26,602 nucleotides of DNA from contig JBCCGI010000097.1 of NCBI GenBank assembly GCA_039029355.1, forward strand, positions 1-26,602, written 5' to 3'. Position numbers and translations under genes: made by a program. The stretch's first letter is position 1. Each line of letters starts with the position of its first letter. The DNA comes from JBCCGI01 sp039029355 (GTDB lineage: Bacteria; Planctomycetota; UBA1135; GCA-002686595). Below the pieces are notes generated by a model. That model was given only the letters and a program-made list of their open reading frames with translations, was not told the origin of the DNA and made no database searches. Below, piece after piece: positions 14,634 to 22,872 of this stretch.

Positions 14634-16418
14634 TCAGGTGCCGGCGACGACCTCGAGCGCGTTGGTGACCTCGATCCCGTCCGCGGCCACGATGGCCGCT
14701 TGGACGTAGGCGGGTGCCGGCGTGCCGGCCTTGCCGAAGACGTCGAGGTGCAGCTCGCCGTCCGCGTCGGTGACCGCCGGGACGAGGCCGAGGATCGGAT
14801 TCGGCACCAGCACCGCGAAGCCGAGCGAGACCGGGTTCTGCGCGCTGCTGAGCGCCAGCACCGCCGGCGCGCCGGAAGCCGCGCCCTGCACCTTCAGCTC
14901 GGCGGCGCTTCCCGCGGTGGTGAGGTCGTCGCCGCACACGCTGAGCACCGCAGCGCCGGGGCCCGCGAAGCCGAGGCTCGCCTGGCAAACCACCGGCGCG
15001 GTCACGGCCTGGTTCTCCCAGAAGCGCGTGCCGCCGCAGTTGCCGAGCAGCAGGTCGACGTCGCCGTCCTCGTCGAAGTCGTGCAGCCCGATGTCCATGG
15101 TGCCGCGGAGGTCAGCGACCTGCAGGCCCTCGACGCCCTTCCAGCCGGTGGTGGGCGAGGTGAGCTCGGCCTCCTCGCGCAGCACGACGTCGCCGCCGAC
15201 CTCGCCGCCGGTGTTGTGGTAGATGTGCAGCCGGCGCAGGCAGCCCTTGAACTCGATGTCGAAGTCGCAGATGAAGACCTCGCTCCAGCCGTCGCCGTCG
15301 AAGTCGGCGATGCGCACCTTGTGGCCGAACCCGTCGTCCGAGCCGCCGGCGAACTGGAAGACCTTCAGCGGGCCCCAGATCGCGCGGCCGAGCGGGTCGT
15401 TGCCCTGGTTCAGCCGAAAGCGGTCCGAGCCGTCGTCCTGGATCGCGATGTCGAGCCGGCCGTCGGCGTTCAGGTCGCCCAGGTCAAAGCCGTAGGGCGA
15501 GTTGCTACCGACGTCCTGGCTGCCGAGCGGCTGGAACTGTCCCTGCCCGGCCGCGTCGTTGTACATGATGCGCACGTTGTACGGCACGCCCAGCGACGTG
15601 ACCTTGGCGATGTCCGCGTGGCCGTCCCCGTTCACGTCGTCCACGACGGTGGTGTTGCCGAAGGCGGACTTGAGCTGATCGACGGTCAGGTGCAGCGCGC
15701 TTTGGTCGGTGAAGAAGCCGCCGCCGTCGTTGACGAGGAGCCGGTCGTTCAGGTCCTCGCCCGCCGCCTCGGCGTGGCCGGTCTGCGTGTTGTCGTAGTC
15801 GATGAAGTAGAGGTCCGGCGCGCCGTCGCCGTTCACGTCGCCGGCCGAGACGTCGCAGAAGCGCGGCGCCACCGGGAGCCCGCCGACCGTGAAGAGCTGC
15901 GGGATGCGCGCCTCTTCGTACCGCAGCCCGAGCCAGCTGCCCGCCCCGTCCTCACCCAGGTTGACGTAGACGCGCGGATGGCTGACCGCCTTCGGCTCGT
16001 CGTCGCTCAGCGTCGTGGCGGTCACCACGTCGAGCCATCCGTCCGCGTTGACGTCGATCACGACCAGGTCACGGTCGTTGGTCGGCGTCAGGAAGCCGAG
16101 GTCGCCGGCCACGTCCGACGCGGTGGCGAATAGCGCGGTCTCGTCGGTCAACACGCCGCCGCGGTTCATCAGCAGCACGTTCTCGCGGAAGCCCAGCGAC
16201 GAGCCCGACGGCCCGCGCGCGACGACCACGTCTTCCCACCCGTCGCGGTCCAGATCGCCGACCTCGAAGTCGACCTCGGTGTCCGGATCGGAGAGCGGGC
16301 CGGAGAAGGCGAGGCGCGCGGGGTTCTCGGCGACCTCGGCCCAGTCGTTGCCGATCTGCGCGGCGCTGGGCGTGGAGAGGGCGAAGGCGGACGCGGCGAG
16401 GAGGAAGGCTCGGCTCAT
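14634..16418 (-). CDS. exported FG-GAP/VCBS repeat protein
   Basis: A 594-residue exported protein. The signal peptide covers residues 1-20 (AFLLAASAFALSTPSAAQ) and a GGGAG-type site lies some 8 bases before the ATG; this sets the start inside a frame open to 16802. At least six Asp-rich FG-GAP/VCBS cores are visible, such as DLDRDGWED, DVNADGWLD, DVNGDGAPD, DVNGDGHAD, DLNADGRLD and DFDGDGWSE, plus DFDEDGDVD near residue 455. They probably bind calcium and fold as a propeller. The last 115 residues form a separate beta module ending in a TNALEV motif. It is probably a surface or secreted binding protein. It differs from the 3328 gene product, which also has an ASPIC/UnbV domain. Confidence 0.9.
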   Translation of the reverse strand: MSRAFLLAASAFALSTPSAAQIGNDWAEVAENPARLAFSGPLSDPDTEVDFEVGDLDRDGWEDVVVARGPSGSSLGFRENVLLMNRGGVLTDETALFATASDVAGDLGFLTPTNDRDLVVIDVNADGWLDVVTATTLSDDEPKAVSHPRVYVNLGEDGAGSWLGLRYEEARIPQLFTVGGLPVAPRFCDVSAGDVNGDGAPDLYFIDYDNTQTGHAEAAGEDLNDRLLVNDGGGFFTDQSALHLTVDQLKSAFGNTTVVDDVNGDGHADIAKVTSLGVPYNVRIMYNDAAGQGQFQPLGSQDVGSNSPYGFDLGDLNADGRLDIAIQDDGSDRFRLNQGNDPLGRAIWGPLKVFQFAGGSDDGFGHKVRIADFDGDGWSEVFICDFDIEFKGCLRRLHIYHNTGGEVGGDVVLREEAELTSPTTGWKGVEGLQVADLRGTMDIGLHDFDEDGDVDLLLGNCGGTRFWENQAVTAPVVCQASLGFAGPGAAVLSVCGDDLTTAGSAAELKVQGAASGAPAVLALSSAQNPVSLGFAVLVPNPILGLVPAVTDADGELHLDVFGKAGTPAPAYVQAAIVAADGIEVTNALEVVAGT

Positions 16419-16498
16419 GTCACGGGCTCCCGTTGCTCGGAGTCGAACCCGCGGGGCGCGGCCGCGGGCCGTGCGAAGTTGGCGACGAGCGTAGCACC

Positions 16499-16521
16499 GC
16501 CGGCGCCGCGCCCGCGCCGGC
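16499..16521 (-). terminator. hairpin between two exported-protein genes
   Basis: GCCGGCGC (16499-16506) is the exact reverse complement of 16514-16521, with a seven-base loop. It lies just past the stop of the 16544 gene on the minus strand and upstream of the FG-GAP gene. No T-tract. Confidence 0.5.
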
Positions 16522-16543
16522 TTACGAAAGCCGTCCCGAAACG

Positions 16544-17614
16544 CTACGCGCCGATCGCCAGCTCGAAGCCGCCGGTCGTGCGGAACGGCTCGCCGGGGGC
16601 GGCTCCCGCAAGGTCGACGAAGAGCCCCTGGGCGTAGGCCTGGAGGCCCAGGAGGTACGTGTCGTCGGGGATCAGGATCTGGAACCCGACCGGCGCACCC
16701 TGCCAGGTGACCCCGCCGCCCAAGAGCAGTGTCGGGTTGGGCGGCGAGAGGCTGAACAGCACCTCGCCGAAGCCCGGCACGTCGGCGCCGCACGGCGGCC
16801 ATTCCGTGGCGGCGTCCAGGGCGAAGGCGAGGTAGGCGGTCACGCCGTCGGTCTGCCCGTCATCCAGCTCGAACTTGAGGACGTGCCCGAGCTTGGCCTC
16901 GCCCCCGGTGTGAGCCAACTTACCGGGCGCGCCGCCGCAGTCCGTCATCGGGTGGATTACGCCGAGCGACGGGCCTGGCTCGAGCCGCAGCTCGACGACG
17001 AGCGCGAGCGTGCTCGCGGTAGTCGTCGTGCTCGTCTCGTAGACGCGCGAGACTCCGTCGCCCGTCGCGCTCTCGCTGTCGAGGTAGAAGCTCGGCGGCG
17101 TCGGAGGCGTGATGCGCACGTCGAAGAGCAGGTTCCCGCCGACGTACGGGAACGGCGCGTCGAAGTCGAACGCGAGGTCGAACGGGTTTGGCGTCCGCGA
17201 GCCGCCGAGCACCGGCAGCTGGTAGGGCCCGTCGTAGACGACGACCTCGTCGGCCCCGACGTTCTGGTCGAGGTCCATCGCGAGCTGGTCCGGCGCCTTG
17301 TCGGTCGTCGACATCCGGATCTCGATATTGCCGTAGCCAAAAGGCGGCACGTCGGCATCGAGCTCGTCGAGGCGGAAGGCCATGCCGGTGATCGAGCGCC
17401 CGACGGCCTCGACGAGCTCCGCCGCGCCGTGCACCTGCTGATACCGTGGCACCGACTCGGTGCTGAACGGCGCGAACGGAAAGCGGTTGTCCGAGCTGCC
17501 GGGCGAGTCGGCGAGGCTGTTCGGAACGACGATCGATTGCGCGCTCACGCGGGTCCAGGGACCCGCTTGGAGGCCGAGAACGGCGAGAGCAAGCGCGAGC
17601 TTGGTTTGCTTCAT
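16544..17614 (-). CDS. exported protein, unknown function
   Basis: A 356-residue exported protein. The signal peptide is MKQTKLALALAVLGLQAG, with cleavage near residue 26 (VSAQS). The start is well supported by GGAGGT six to seven bases before the ATG (complement of 17621-17627). The mature part is beta-rich. The first 170 residues carry RYQQVHG and SITGMAFR, phrases I associate with a recurring unnamed exported family of planctomycetes; this is from memory. The last 120 residues end in a module with YLLGLQAYAQGLFVD, which recalls C-terminal modules in exported planctomycete proteins. No catalytic motif is visible. It is followed by the FG-GAP gene on the same strand after 125 bases. Confidence 0.75.
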   Translation of the reverse strand: MKQTKLALALAVLGLQAGPWTRVSAQSIVVPNSLADSPGSSDNRFPFAPFSTESVPRYQQVHGAAELVEAVGRSITGMAFRLDELDADVPPFGYGNIEIRMSTTDKAPDQLAMDLDQNVGADEVVVYDGPYQLPVLGGSRTPNPFDLAFDFDAPFPYVGGNLLFDVRITPPTPPSFYLDSESATGDGVSRVYETSTTTTASTLALVVELRLEPGPSLGVIHPMTDCGGAPGKLAHTGGEAKLGHVLKFELDDGQTDGVTAYLAFALDAATEWPPCGADVPGFGEVLFSLSPPNPTLLLGGGVTWQGAPVGFQILIPDDTYLLGLQAYAQGLFVDLAGAAPGEPFRTTGGFELAIGA

Positions 17615-17836
17615 CCTAGGCACCTCCGTAGCCAGGGAAGGTTCAAGGTAGACCGGCTGCGCGGAAGGGCAAGGGGGAACGGCGAACTCCCGCATCCGCG
17701 CGCCGCCGGCGCTTGCGACGCGGTTTGCCCGCGGTGGCGCCGGCAAGCCGCGGGAATGCGCGCGTCGCGTCTCGACCCCCGAGTATCCTGCATCCGCGCC
17801 CCATCGACCGCCGCGAACCCGCACCGACTCGATCGC

Positions 17837-18517
17837 ATGAACAAGACCGAAGCGCTCCGCGAGCTCCGCTCCCTAGGCACCGCCCAGAACCGCAAGGTCT
17901 ACCGCCGGCACGGGGTCACCGGCGAGTCCTTTGGCGTCAGCTACGCGAACCTCGGCAAGCTGCAGCGCAAGATCCGCACCGACCACGGGCTCGCCCTCGG
18001 GCTCTGGGCGTCCGGCAACCATGACGCGCGCGTGCTGGCCACGATGGTCGCCGATCCCGAGGAGCTCAAGCCGAAGGAGCTCGACGGCTGGGCGCAGGCG
18101 GTCGACTGCTATCCGCTCGGCAACGCGGTGGCGAGCCTCGTCGTGCGCAGCCCGCACGCGAGCTCCTGCGCCAAGCGTTGGGTGCGCTCGAAGTCGGAGT
18201 TCGTCGCGGCGACCGGTTGGGACGTGATCACGTCGCTCGCGATGGACGAGCCCGACGGCCTCGCCGACGCCGAGCTCGCCGAGCTGCTGGGGCGCATCGA
18301 GAAGCGCATCCACGCCGCCGCCAACCGCACGCGCTACTCGATGAACGGTGCGCTGATCGCCATCGGCACGCGCAGCCCCAAGCTAGAGCGTGCGGCCGTC
18401 GCCGCGGCGAAGCGCATCGGCGCGGTCGAGGTCGACCACGGCGAGACCGGCTGCAAGACGCCGGACGCGGCGAGCTACATCCCCAAGGCGGCCGCGCACC
18501 GGCGCAAGAAGGCCTAG
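17837..18517 (+). CDS. DNA alkylation repair protein, AlkD-like
   Basis: A 226-residue protein of the DNA alkylation repair family (HEAT-like helical repeats, as in AlkC/AlkD). These glycosylases remove alkylated bases such as 3- and 7-methylpurines without flipping the base. Family features visible are the helical composition throughout, GLALGLWASGNHDARVLATM (about 51-70), and KSEFVAATGWDVITSLAM (about 119-136), which falls where AlkD has key aromatic and acidic residues. The C-terminus is Lys/Arg-rich. The frame is open upstream to 16433, but the family domain starts at MNKTEALREL. It is cytoplasmic. It stands divergent from the 16544 gene and convergent with typA, with 25 bases between the stops. 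Confidence 0.85.
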   Translation: MNKTEALRELRSLGTAQNRKVYRRHGVTGESFGVSYANLGKLQRKIRTDHGLALGLWASGNHDARVLATMVADPEELKPKELDGWAQAVDCYPLGNAVASLVVRSPHASSCAKRWVRSKSEFVAATGWDVITSLAMDEPDGLADAELAELLGRIEKRIHAAANRTRYSMNGALIAIGTRSPKLERAAVAAAKRIGAVEVDHGETGCKTPDAASYIPKAAAHRRKKA

Positions 18518-18542
18518 GGAAGGTCAGGCTCGGACGGCGCGG

Positions 18543-20357
18543 CTAGCGCGCCGTCTTCGCGAGCTTCTTGCGCTGGTCGGCGTTCAGCACCTTCTTGCGC
18601 AGGCGCAGCGTGCCCGGCGTGACCTCGAGCAGCTCGTCGTCCTCGATGTACTCGAGCGCCTGCTCGAGGGACTTGATCACCGGCGGCGCCAGGCTGACGT
18701 TGTCGTCGCGGCCCGCGGCCCGCATGTTGGTGAGCTTCTTGGTGCGGCAGACGTTGACCGGCAGGTCGTCGTCCTTGTTGTTCTCGCCGACGATCATGCC
18801 CTCGTAGACTTCGTCGCCGGGCGCGACGAAGAAGTCGCCGCGGTCGGAGAGCCCGTCGAGCGCGTAGGCGACGGCCGGACCCGAGCGGTCCGACACGAGG
18901 ACGCCCGACGTACGCCGCGGCAGCACGCCGCCGTCCGGGCGCCAGTCCTGGAACACGTGGCTCAGGATCGCCTCGCCCTGGCTAAGGGTGAGGAGCGCCG
19001 TGCGTGCTCCGATCAGCCCGCGGGCGGGGATCGAGAACTCGACCTTGGTCTGGTTAGGGCCGATCGGCTCCATGTGCAGCATCTCGCCCCGGCGCCGGCC
19101 GAGGTACTCGATGATCTTGCCGGAGGCGTCCGGCGGGACCTCGACCGTGGCGCGCTCGTACGGCTCACAGGGCGTGCCGTCGACGTCTTTGATGATGACC
19201 GTCGGCTTGCCGACCGCGAACTCGTAACCCTCGCGGCGCATGTTCTCGACCAGCACGCCGAGGTGCATCACGCCGCGGCCCTTCACCTCGTAGGCGTCGG
19301 CCCGGTCGGTGGGCACGATGGTGAGCGCGACGTCGCGCAGCGCGGCGCGCTCGAGGCGGCCGATCAGGTGGCGGCTGGTGACGTACTTGCCCTCGCGCCC
19401 CGAGAACGGCGAGTCGTTGATGCAGAAGATCATCGAGATGGTCGGCTCGTCGACCGTGATCGCCGGCAGCGGCTCGGGCGCGTCCGGCGGGCACAGCGTG
19501 TCGCCGATCGCGAGCTCCTCGATGCCCGCGACGACCGCGATGTCGCCGGCGAGCACCTCTTCGGCCGCCACGCGCGCGAGGCCTTCGTAGCGGAAGAGCG
19601 ACTTGACGACGGTCGCGCGCGGCCTGCCTCGGTCGGGGTGGCACAGCGCGACGCGGCTGCCCACGCGCAGCCGGCCGCGCGTCACGCGCCCGACGCCGAT
19701 GCGCCCGACGAAGGAGTCGTGGTCCAGCGTAACCGCCTGGAACTGCAGCGCCGCGTCGGCGTCGACTACCGGCGCCGGCACCTGCTTGAGGATCAGCTCG
19801 AACAGCGGCTCGACGTCCTCGGTGCGCTGGTCGGGGTCGAGCGACGCCCAGCCGTCGCGGCCCGACCCGTAGACCACCGGGAAGTCGAGCTGCTCGTCGT
19901 GGGCGCCGAGCTCGACGAAGAGGTCGAAGACCTCGTCGAGCACCTCGTGCGCGCGCTGGTCCGGGCGGTCGACCTTGTTGATCATCACCAGCGCGCGCAG
20001 CCCGTGCTCGAAGGCCTTCTTCAGCACGAAACGCGTCTGCGGCATCGGGCCTTCGTAGGCGTCGACCAACAGCAGCACCGCGTCCGCCATCGACAGCGTC
20101 CGCTCGACCTGGCCGCCGAAATCGGCGTGGCCGGGCGTGTCGACGATGTTGATGCGCGTGCCGCGGTACTCGATGGCGGTGTTCTTCGCGAGGATCGTGA
20201 TCCCGCGCTCGCGCTCCTGCGCTTCGGAGTCCATGACGCGTTCGGCCACTTCCTGGTTCGACCGGAAGGTGCCCGCGAAGCGGAACATGGAGTCGACGAG
20301 GGTGGTCTTGCCGTGGTCGACGTGCGCGACGATGGCGATGTTGCGGATCTCGGTCAC
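18543..20357 (-). CDS. typA: translational GTPase TypA/BipA
   Basis: A 604-residue GTPase, the usual length of TypA/BipA. GTP-binding motifs are all intact: AHVDHGKTT (residues 11-19), RGITI (51-55), DTPGH (73-77) and NKVD (127-130). The elongation-factor-like domains and a C-terminal TypA-type region follow, with the conserved RSGPAVAYALDGLSDRG stretch near 475-490. TypA binds the ribosome and aids 50S assembly and growth under stress such as cold. The start is GTG; its bases overlap the TGA of the exonuclease gene as GTGA, so it is probably translated by coupling to that gene. An ATG at 20417 would extend the protein into the exonuclease reading frame and is less likely. Confidence 0.96.
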   Translation of the reverse strand: MTEIRNIAIVAHVDHGKTTLVDSMFRFAGTFRSNQEVAERVMDSEAQERERGITILAKNTAIEYRGTRINIVDTPGHADFGGQVERTLSMADAVLLLVDAYEGPMPQTRFVLKKAFEHGLRALVMINKVDRPDQRAHEVLDEVFDLFVELGAHDEQLDFPVVYGSGRDGWASLDPDQRTEDVEPLFELILKQVPAPVVDADAALQFQAVTLDHDSFVGRIGVGRVTRGRLRVGSRVALCHPDRGRPRATVVKSLFRYEGLARVAAEEVLAGDIAVVAGIEELAIGDTLCPPDAPEPLPAITVDEPTISMIFCINDSPFSGREGKYVTSRHLIGRLERAALRDVALTIVPTDRADAYEVKGRGVMHLGVLVENMRREGYEFAVGKPTVIIKDVDGTPCEPYERATVEVPPDASGKIIEYLGRRRGEMLHMEPIGPNQTKVEFSIPARGLIGARTALLTLSQGEAILSHVFQDWRPDGGVLPRRTSGVLVSDRSGPAVAYALDGLSDRGDFFVAPGDEVYEGMIVGENNKDDDLPVNVCRTKKLTNMRAAGRDDNVSLAPPVIKSLEQALEYIEDDELLEVTPGTLRLRKKVLNADQRKKLAKTAR

Positions 20358-21163
20358 GAGAGGATCTTCTGCATCCTGTCGATGCGGTAGGTCTTGATGC
20401 TTCCAGAGCGGCTGCACTCGCCTTCGAGGTAGCCGCGGTCGTTGAGCTGATAGACGAGCTTGGGCCGCACCGGGAGCCGCGAGGGCTCCTCGCCCTGCTC
20501 GCCGTAGACGAGCGTGATCTCCGCCCCCTCACGCGCGGCGCGCTCCAGCGCCTGCACCCGCGCCCGCTGCCGACGCGGCGCCCGTGGGCCCGAGTCCGCG
20601 ATCCGCAGCGGGAGCCCGCAGCGATCGAGCAGGTCCGCCGCACCGACCGCCGCCCAGCCGCCCAGGGTCTGGATGCACGCGTCCGCCACCTGCCAGGTGG
20701 CGACGGCGTCGGGGAGCGCGCGGTGCCGCGGGCCGACGTCGAGCTCGAGGTGCTCGACCAGCGTGTCGAGCTTGTGGTCGGGCGCCTCGGGCAGGCAGCG
20801 CTTGGCGAGCGGCAGCGTGTCGAGCACAGCGACGTCCGGCGGGTCGATGCCGCAGCGCGCGTACTCGAAGCCCAGCGCCATCGCGTCGAAGCGCGCCGCG
20901 TGGGCGGCGATCCAGGCCCCGCCGATCCACTCGCTGAGCTCGCCCAGCACGTCGGCCGGGCCGCCGGCCTCGCGCAGATCGTCGACGACCAGCCCGTGCA
21001 CCTCGGTCGCCTCGGGGGCCACCGGCACCTCGGGGCACACCAGGCGCTCGAAGTGGTCCTGGGCCTCGCCCGCCACCACGCGCACCGCGCCGACCTCGAT
21101 GAGGTGGGGCGCTCCGGTGGGGGCCGCGGTCTCGACGTCCAGGAAGATCAGGGGTTGGTCCAT
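20354..21163 (-). CDS. DnaQ-type 3'-5' exonuclease with WYL-like C-terminus
   Basis: A 269-residue protein. Residues 1-170 are a DEDDh exonuclease: Exo I is DVE (Asp9, Glu11), Exo II has Asp93 in AARFDAMA, and Exo III has His147 and Asp152 (HRALPD). All catalytic residues are present, so it should remove nucleotides from DNA or RNA 3' ends. Residues about 205-269 (ITLVYGEQG, then YLEGECSRSGSIKTYRIDRM) look like a WYL domain, a ligand- or nucleic-acid-sensing fold. The pairing suggests a nuclease governed by a sensed molecule; this is inference. The start at MDQPLIFLD fits the domain boundary. It overlaps typA by four bases. Confidence 0.85.
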   Translation of the reverse strand: MDQPLIFLDVETAAPTGAPHLIEVGAVRVVAGEAQDHFERLVCPEVPVAPEATEVHGLVVDDLREAGGPADVLGELSEWIGGAWIAAHAARFDAMALGFEYARCGIDPPDVAVLDTLPLAKRCLPEAPDHKLDTLVEHLELDVGPRHRALPDAVATWQVADACIQTLGGWAAVGAADLLDRCGLPLRIADSGPRAPRRQRARVQALERAAREGAEITLVYGEQGEEPSRLPVRPKLVYQLNDRGYLEGECSRSGSIKTYRIDRMQKILS

Positions 21164-21233
21164 GGCGGGAAAGCCGGGGATTGTACGCCCCGTTCGCTGG
21201 AATGCCCGCGCCGGGTTCGACGTAATCGAGGCT

Positions 21234-21431
21234 ATGAGCGACGAAGAACCCGGCCCCCGGCGAGGCCCTGAATCGCTGGACTGCACGCGCTGTGAGGGCG
21301 CGATGTCCTTCCGGGAGCGGGTCGCCCTGCATGAGGGCGTCCTGCGCGCGGTCACGGACATGATCCCGAACCTGCTGCGCCTCGACCTCTATGTGTGCGA
21401 GCGCTGCGGCAAGGCCGAATTCTTCCACTAG
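21234..21431 (+). CDS. small zinc-ribbon protein
   Basis: A 65-residue protein with two CxxC pairs: Cys17/Cys20 (CTRC) and Cys55/Cys58 (CERC). They should hold one zinc as a ribbon. Between them is a short amphipathic segment (about 25-50). GAGG lies about seven bases before the ATG. Many bacteria carry such small zinc-ribbon proteins of unknown role, often in nucleic-acid handling. Its stop is 21 bases before the methyltransferase start, so the two probably share a transcript. Another frame of 305 residues that ends here is mostly a shadow of the exonuclease gene. Confidence 0.75.
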   Translation: MSDEEPGPRRGPESLDCTRCEGAMSFRERVALHEGVLRAVTDMIPNLLRLDLYVCERCGKAEFFH

Positions 21432-21452
21432 ACGACGACCCGGAGCCGAGCC

Positions 21453-22208
21453 ATGCCCAGCGAGCACGTCCGCCGCAACCGCGCCGACTGGAACCGCGAG
21501 AGCGACGCCTACCAGGAGCGCCACGGCCCCCAGCTCGACACCAAGCCCCTCGCCTGGGGCATCTGGGCCATCCCCGAGGCCGAGCTCGGGGCCCTGGGCG
21601 ACTTCGGCGGCAAGCGCATTCTAGAGCTGGGCTGCGGCGCGGCCCAGTGGGCGGTCTTCCTCTCCGAGCGCGGCGGCCAGCCGGTGGGCATGGACCTCTC
21701 CGAGCGCCAGCTCGCGAACGCGCGACCGCGCATCGAGGGCTCGGGCCAGTCCGTGCCGCTGGTGCAGGGCGACGCGGAAAATCTGCCCTTCGCGGACGCG
21801 AGCTTCGACCTCGTGTTCTGCGACCACGGCGCCACGAGCTTCAGCGACCCGCACGCTTCGATCCCCGAGGCGGCGCGCGTCCTCCGCCCCGGCGGCCTGT
21901 TCGTCTTCAACATCATCTCGCCGATCCACGACCTGTGCTTCGACGAGAAGCTCGACCGCGCCGGCCACGAGCTGGTGGAGGACTACTTCGACCTGCGCAC
22001 CTTCGACGAGGGGGACGACGGCGGCGTGTCCTTCCAGCTCGGCTACGGCGATTGGCTGCGCGTGTTTCGCGACGCGGAGCTGGAGCTGATCGAGCTGATC
22101 GAGCCGCGCCCGCCGGTGGGCGCGACGACGACGTACCGCAGCTTCGAGGGCCTCGACTGGGCGCGGCGCTGGCCGATGGAGTGTCTGTGGCGGCTGCGTA
22201 GGCGGTAG
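21453..22208 (+). CDS. class I SAM-dependent methyltransferase
   Basis: A 251-residue methyltransferase of the Methyltransf_11/UbiE-like type. Motif I is ILELGCGAAQW (residues 56-66), motif II ends in VGMDLS (Asp81), motif III is GDAENLPF (106-113) and motif IV is FDLVFCDHG (118-126), followed by LRPGGLFVFNI. These bind S-adenosylmethionine. The N-terminal 50 residues form a WNRESDAYQERH-type cap, and the C-terminal 80 should form the acceptor side; the substrate cannot be read from the sequence. It follows the zinc-ribbon gene by 21 bases. A decayed second copy lies at about 26292-26435. A hairpin at 22209-22228 follows at once. Confidence 0.93.
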   Translation: MPSEHVRRNRADWNRESDAYQERHGPQLDTKPLAWGIWAIPEAELGALGDFGGKRILELGCGAAQWAVFLSERGGQPVGMDLSERQLANARPRIEGSGQSVPLVQGDAENLPFADASFDLVFCDHGATSFSDPHASIPEAARVLRPGGLFVFNIISPIHDLCFDEKLDRAGHELVEDYFDLRTFDEGDDGGVSFQLGYGDWLRVFRDAELELIELIEPRPPVGATTTYRSFEGLDWARRWPMECLWRLRRR

Positions 22209-22228
22209 CGCGGGCCGCGCGGCCCGCG
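22209..22228 (+). terminator. hairpin directly after the methyltransferase stop
   Basis: CGCGGGCC (22209-22216) is the exact reverse complement of 22221-22228, with loop GCGC. It begins on the base after the stop codon. No T-tract. Confidence 0.55.
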
Positions 22229-22277
22229 GCGCCGCAACGCGTCGCTTGCGGGTTAGACTGGCGCCGCAGTACTCGCC

Positions 22278-22862
22278 ATGAACGATCCCGCCGGTTCTCA
22301 AAAGCCCACCCAGCTCGCCGACGGGCGCACCGTCGACGCCGAGGAGCTGGCCGGCCTGCTCTACGACGACCTGCGCCGCGTGGCCGCGTCGTTCTTCCGG
22401 CGCGAAGCCGTGGGCGCGACGCTCCAGCCCACGGCGCTCGTGCACGAGGCCTACCTGCGCCTCGCGAACCAGCGCTCGACCGACTGGGAGAGCCGCGGAC
22501 ACTTCTTCTCGGTCGCGGCGATGATGATGCGGCGCGTGCTGACCGACGCCGCGCGGGCGCGCCGCAGCGGGCGGCGCGACGCCAGCGATCGCGTGACGCT
22601 GGTCGACGTCCACGCGGGCGACGACGACGAGCGGTTGCCGCAGCTCGACGTGCTCGACCTCGAGCAGGCACTGGAGCGCCTAGCGTCGGTCAACGCTCGC
22701 TACGCGCGTATCGCCGAGCTGCGCTTTTTCGCCGGGCTCGACATCGAGGAGGTCGGGCGTGTGATCGGCGTCTCCGGGCGCATGATCCGCAAGGACTGGG
22801 CCAAGGCGCGGGCGCACCTGCAGCTCTATCTGGCGGACGGCGGCGACGCCGAGCCCGCGTAG
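22278..22862 (+). CDS. ECF sigma factor, planctomycete-type (Sig-70_X6)
   Basis: A 194-residue sigma-70-family factor. Region 2 is at about residues 24-100 (LLYDDLRRVAASFF through HFFSVAAMMMRRVLTDAARARR), and region 4 at about 128-187, with the helix-turn-helix near 154-176 (DIEEVGRVIGVSGRMIRKDW). The wording TLQPTALVHEAYLRL is typical of the Sig-70_X6 group, which in planctomycetes usually comes with a Ser/Thr kinase gene. It should recruit RNA polymerase to a special promoter set. Its partner is probably the convergent WD40 kinase, whose stop is 10 bases away. No anti-sigma gene is seen. No ribosome binding site is clear. Confidence 0.92.
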   Translation: MNDPAGSQKPTQLADGRTVDAEELAGLLYDDLRRVAASFFRREAVGATLQPTALVHEAYLRLANQRSTDWESRGHFFSVAAMMMRRVLTDAARARRSGRRDASDRVTLVDVHAGDDDERLPQLDVLDLEQALERLASVNARYARIAELRFFAGLDIEEVGRVIGVSGRMIRKDWAKARAHLQLYLADGGDAEPA

Positions 22863-22872
22863 CCCGCGCTCG

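Noticed and set aside
18390..20390. 666-residue plus-strand frame
   Set aside because: Antisense to typA, whose GTPase motifs are complete.
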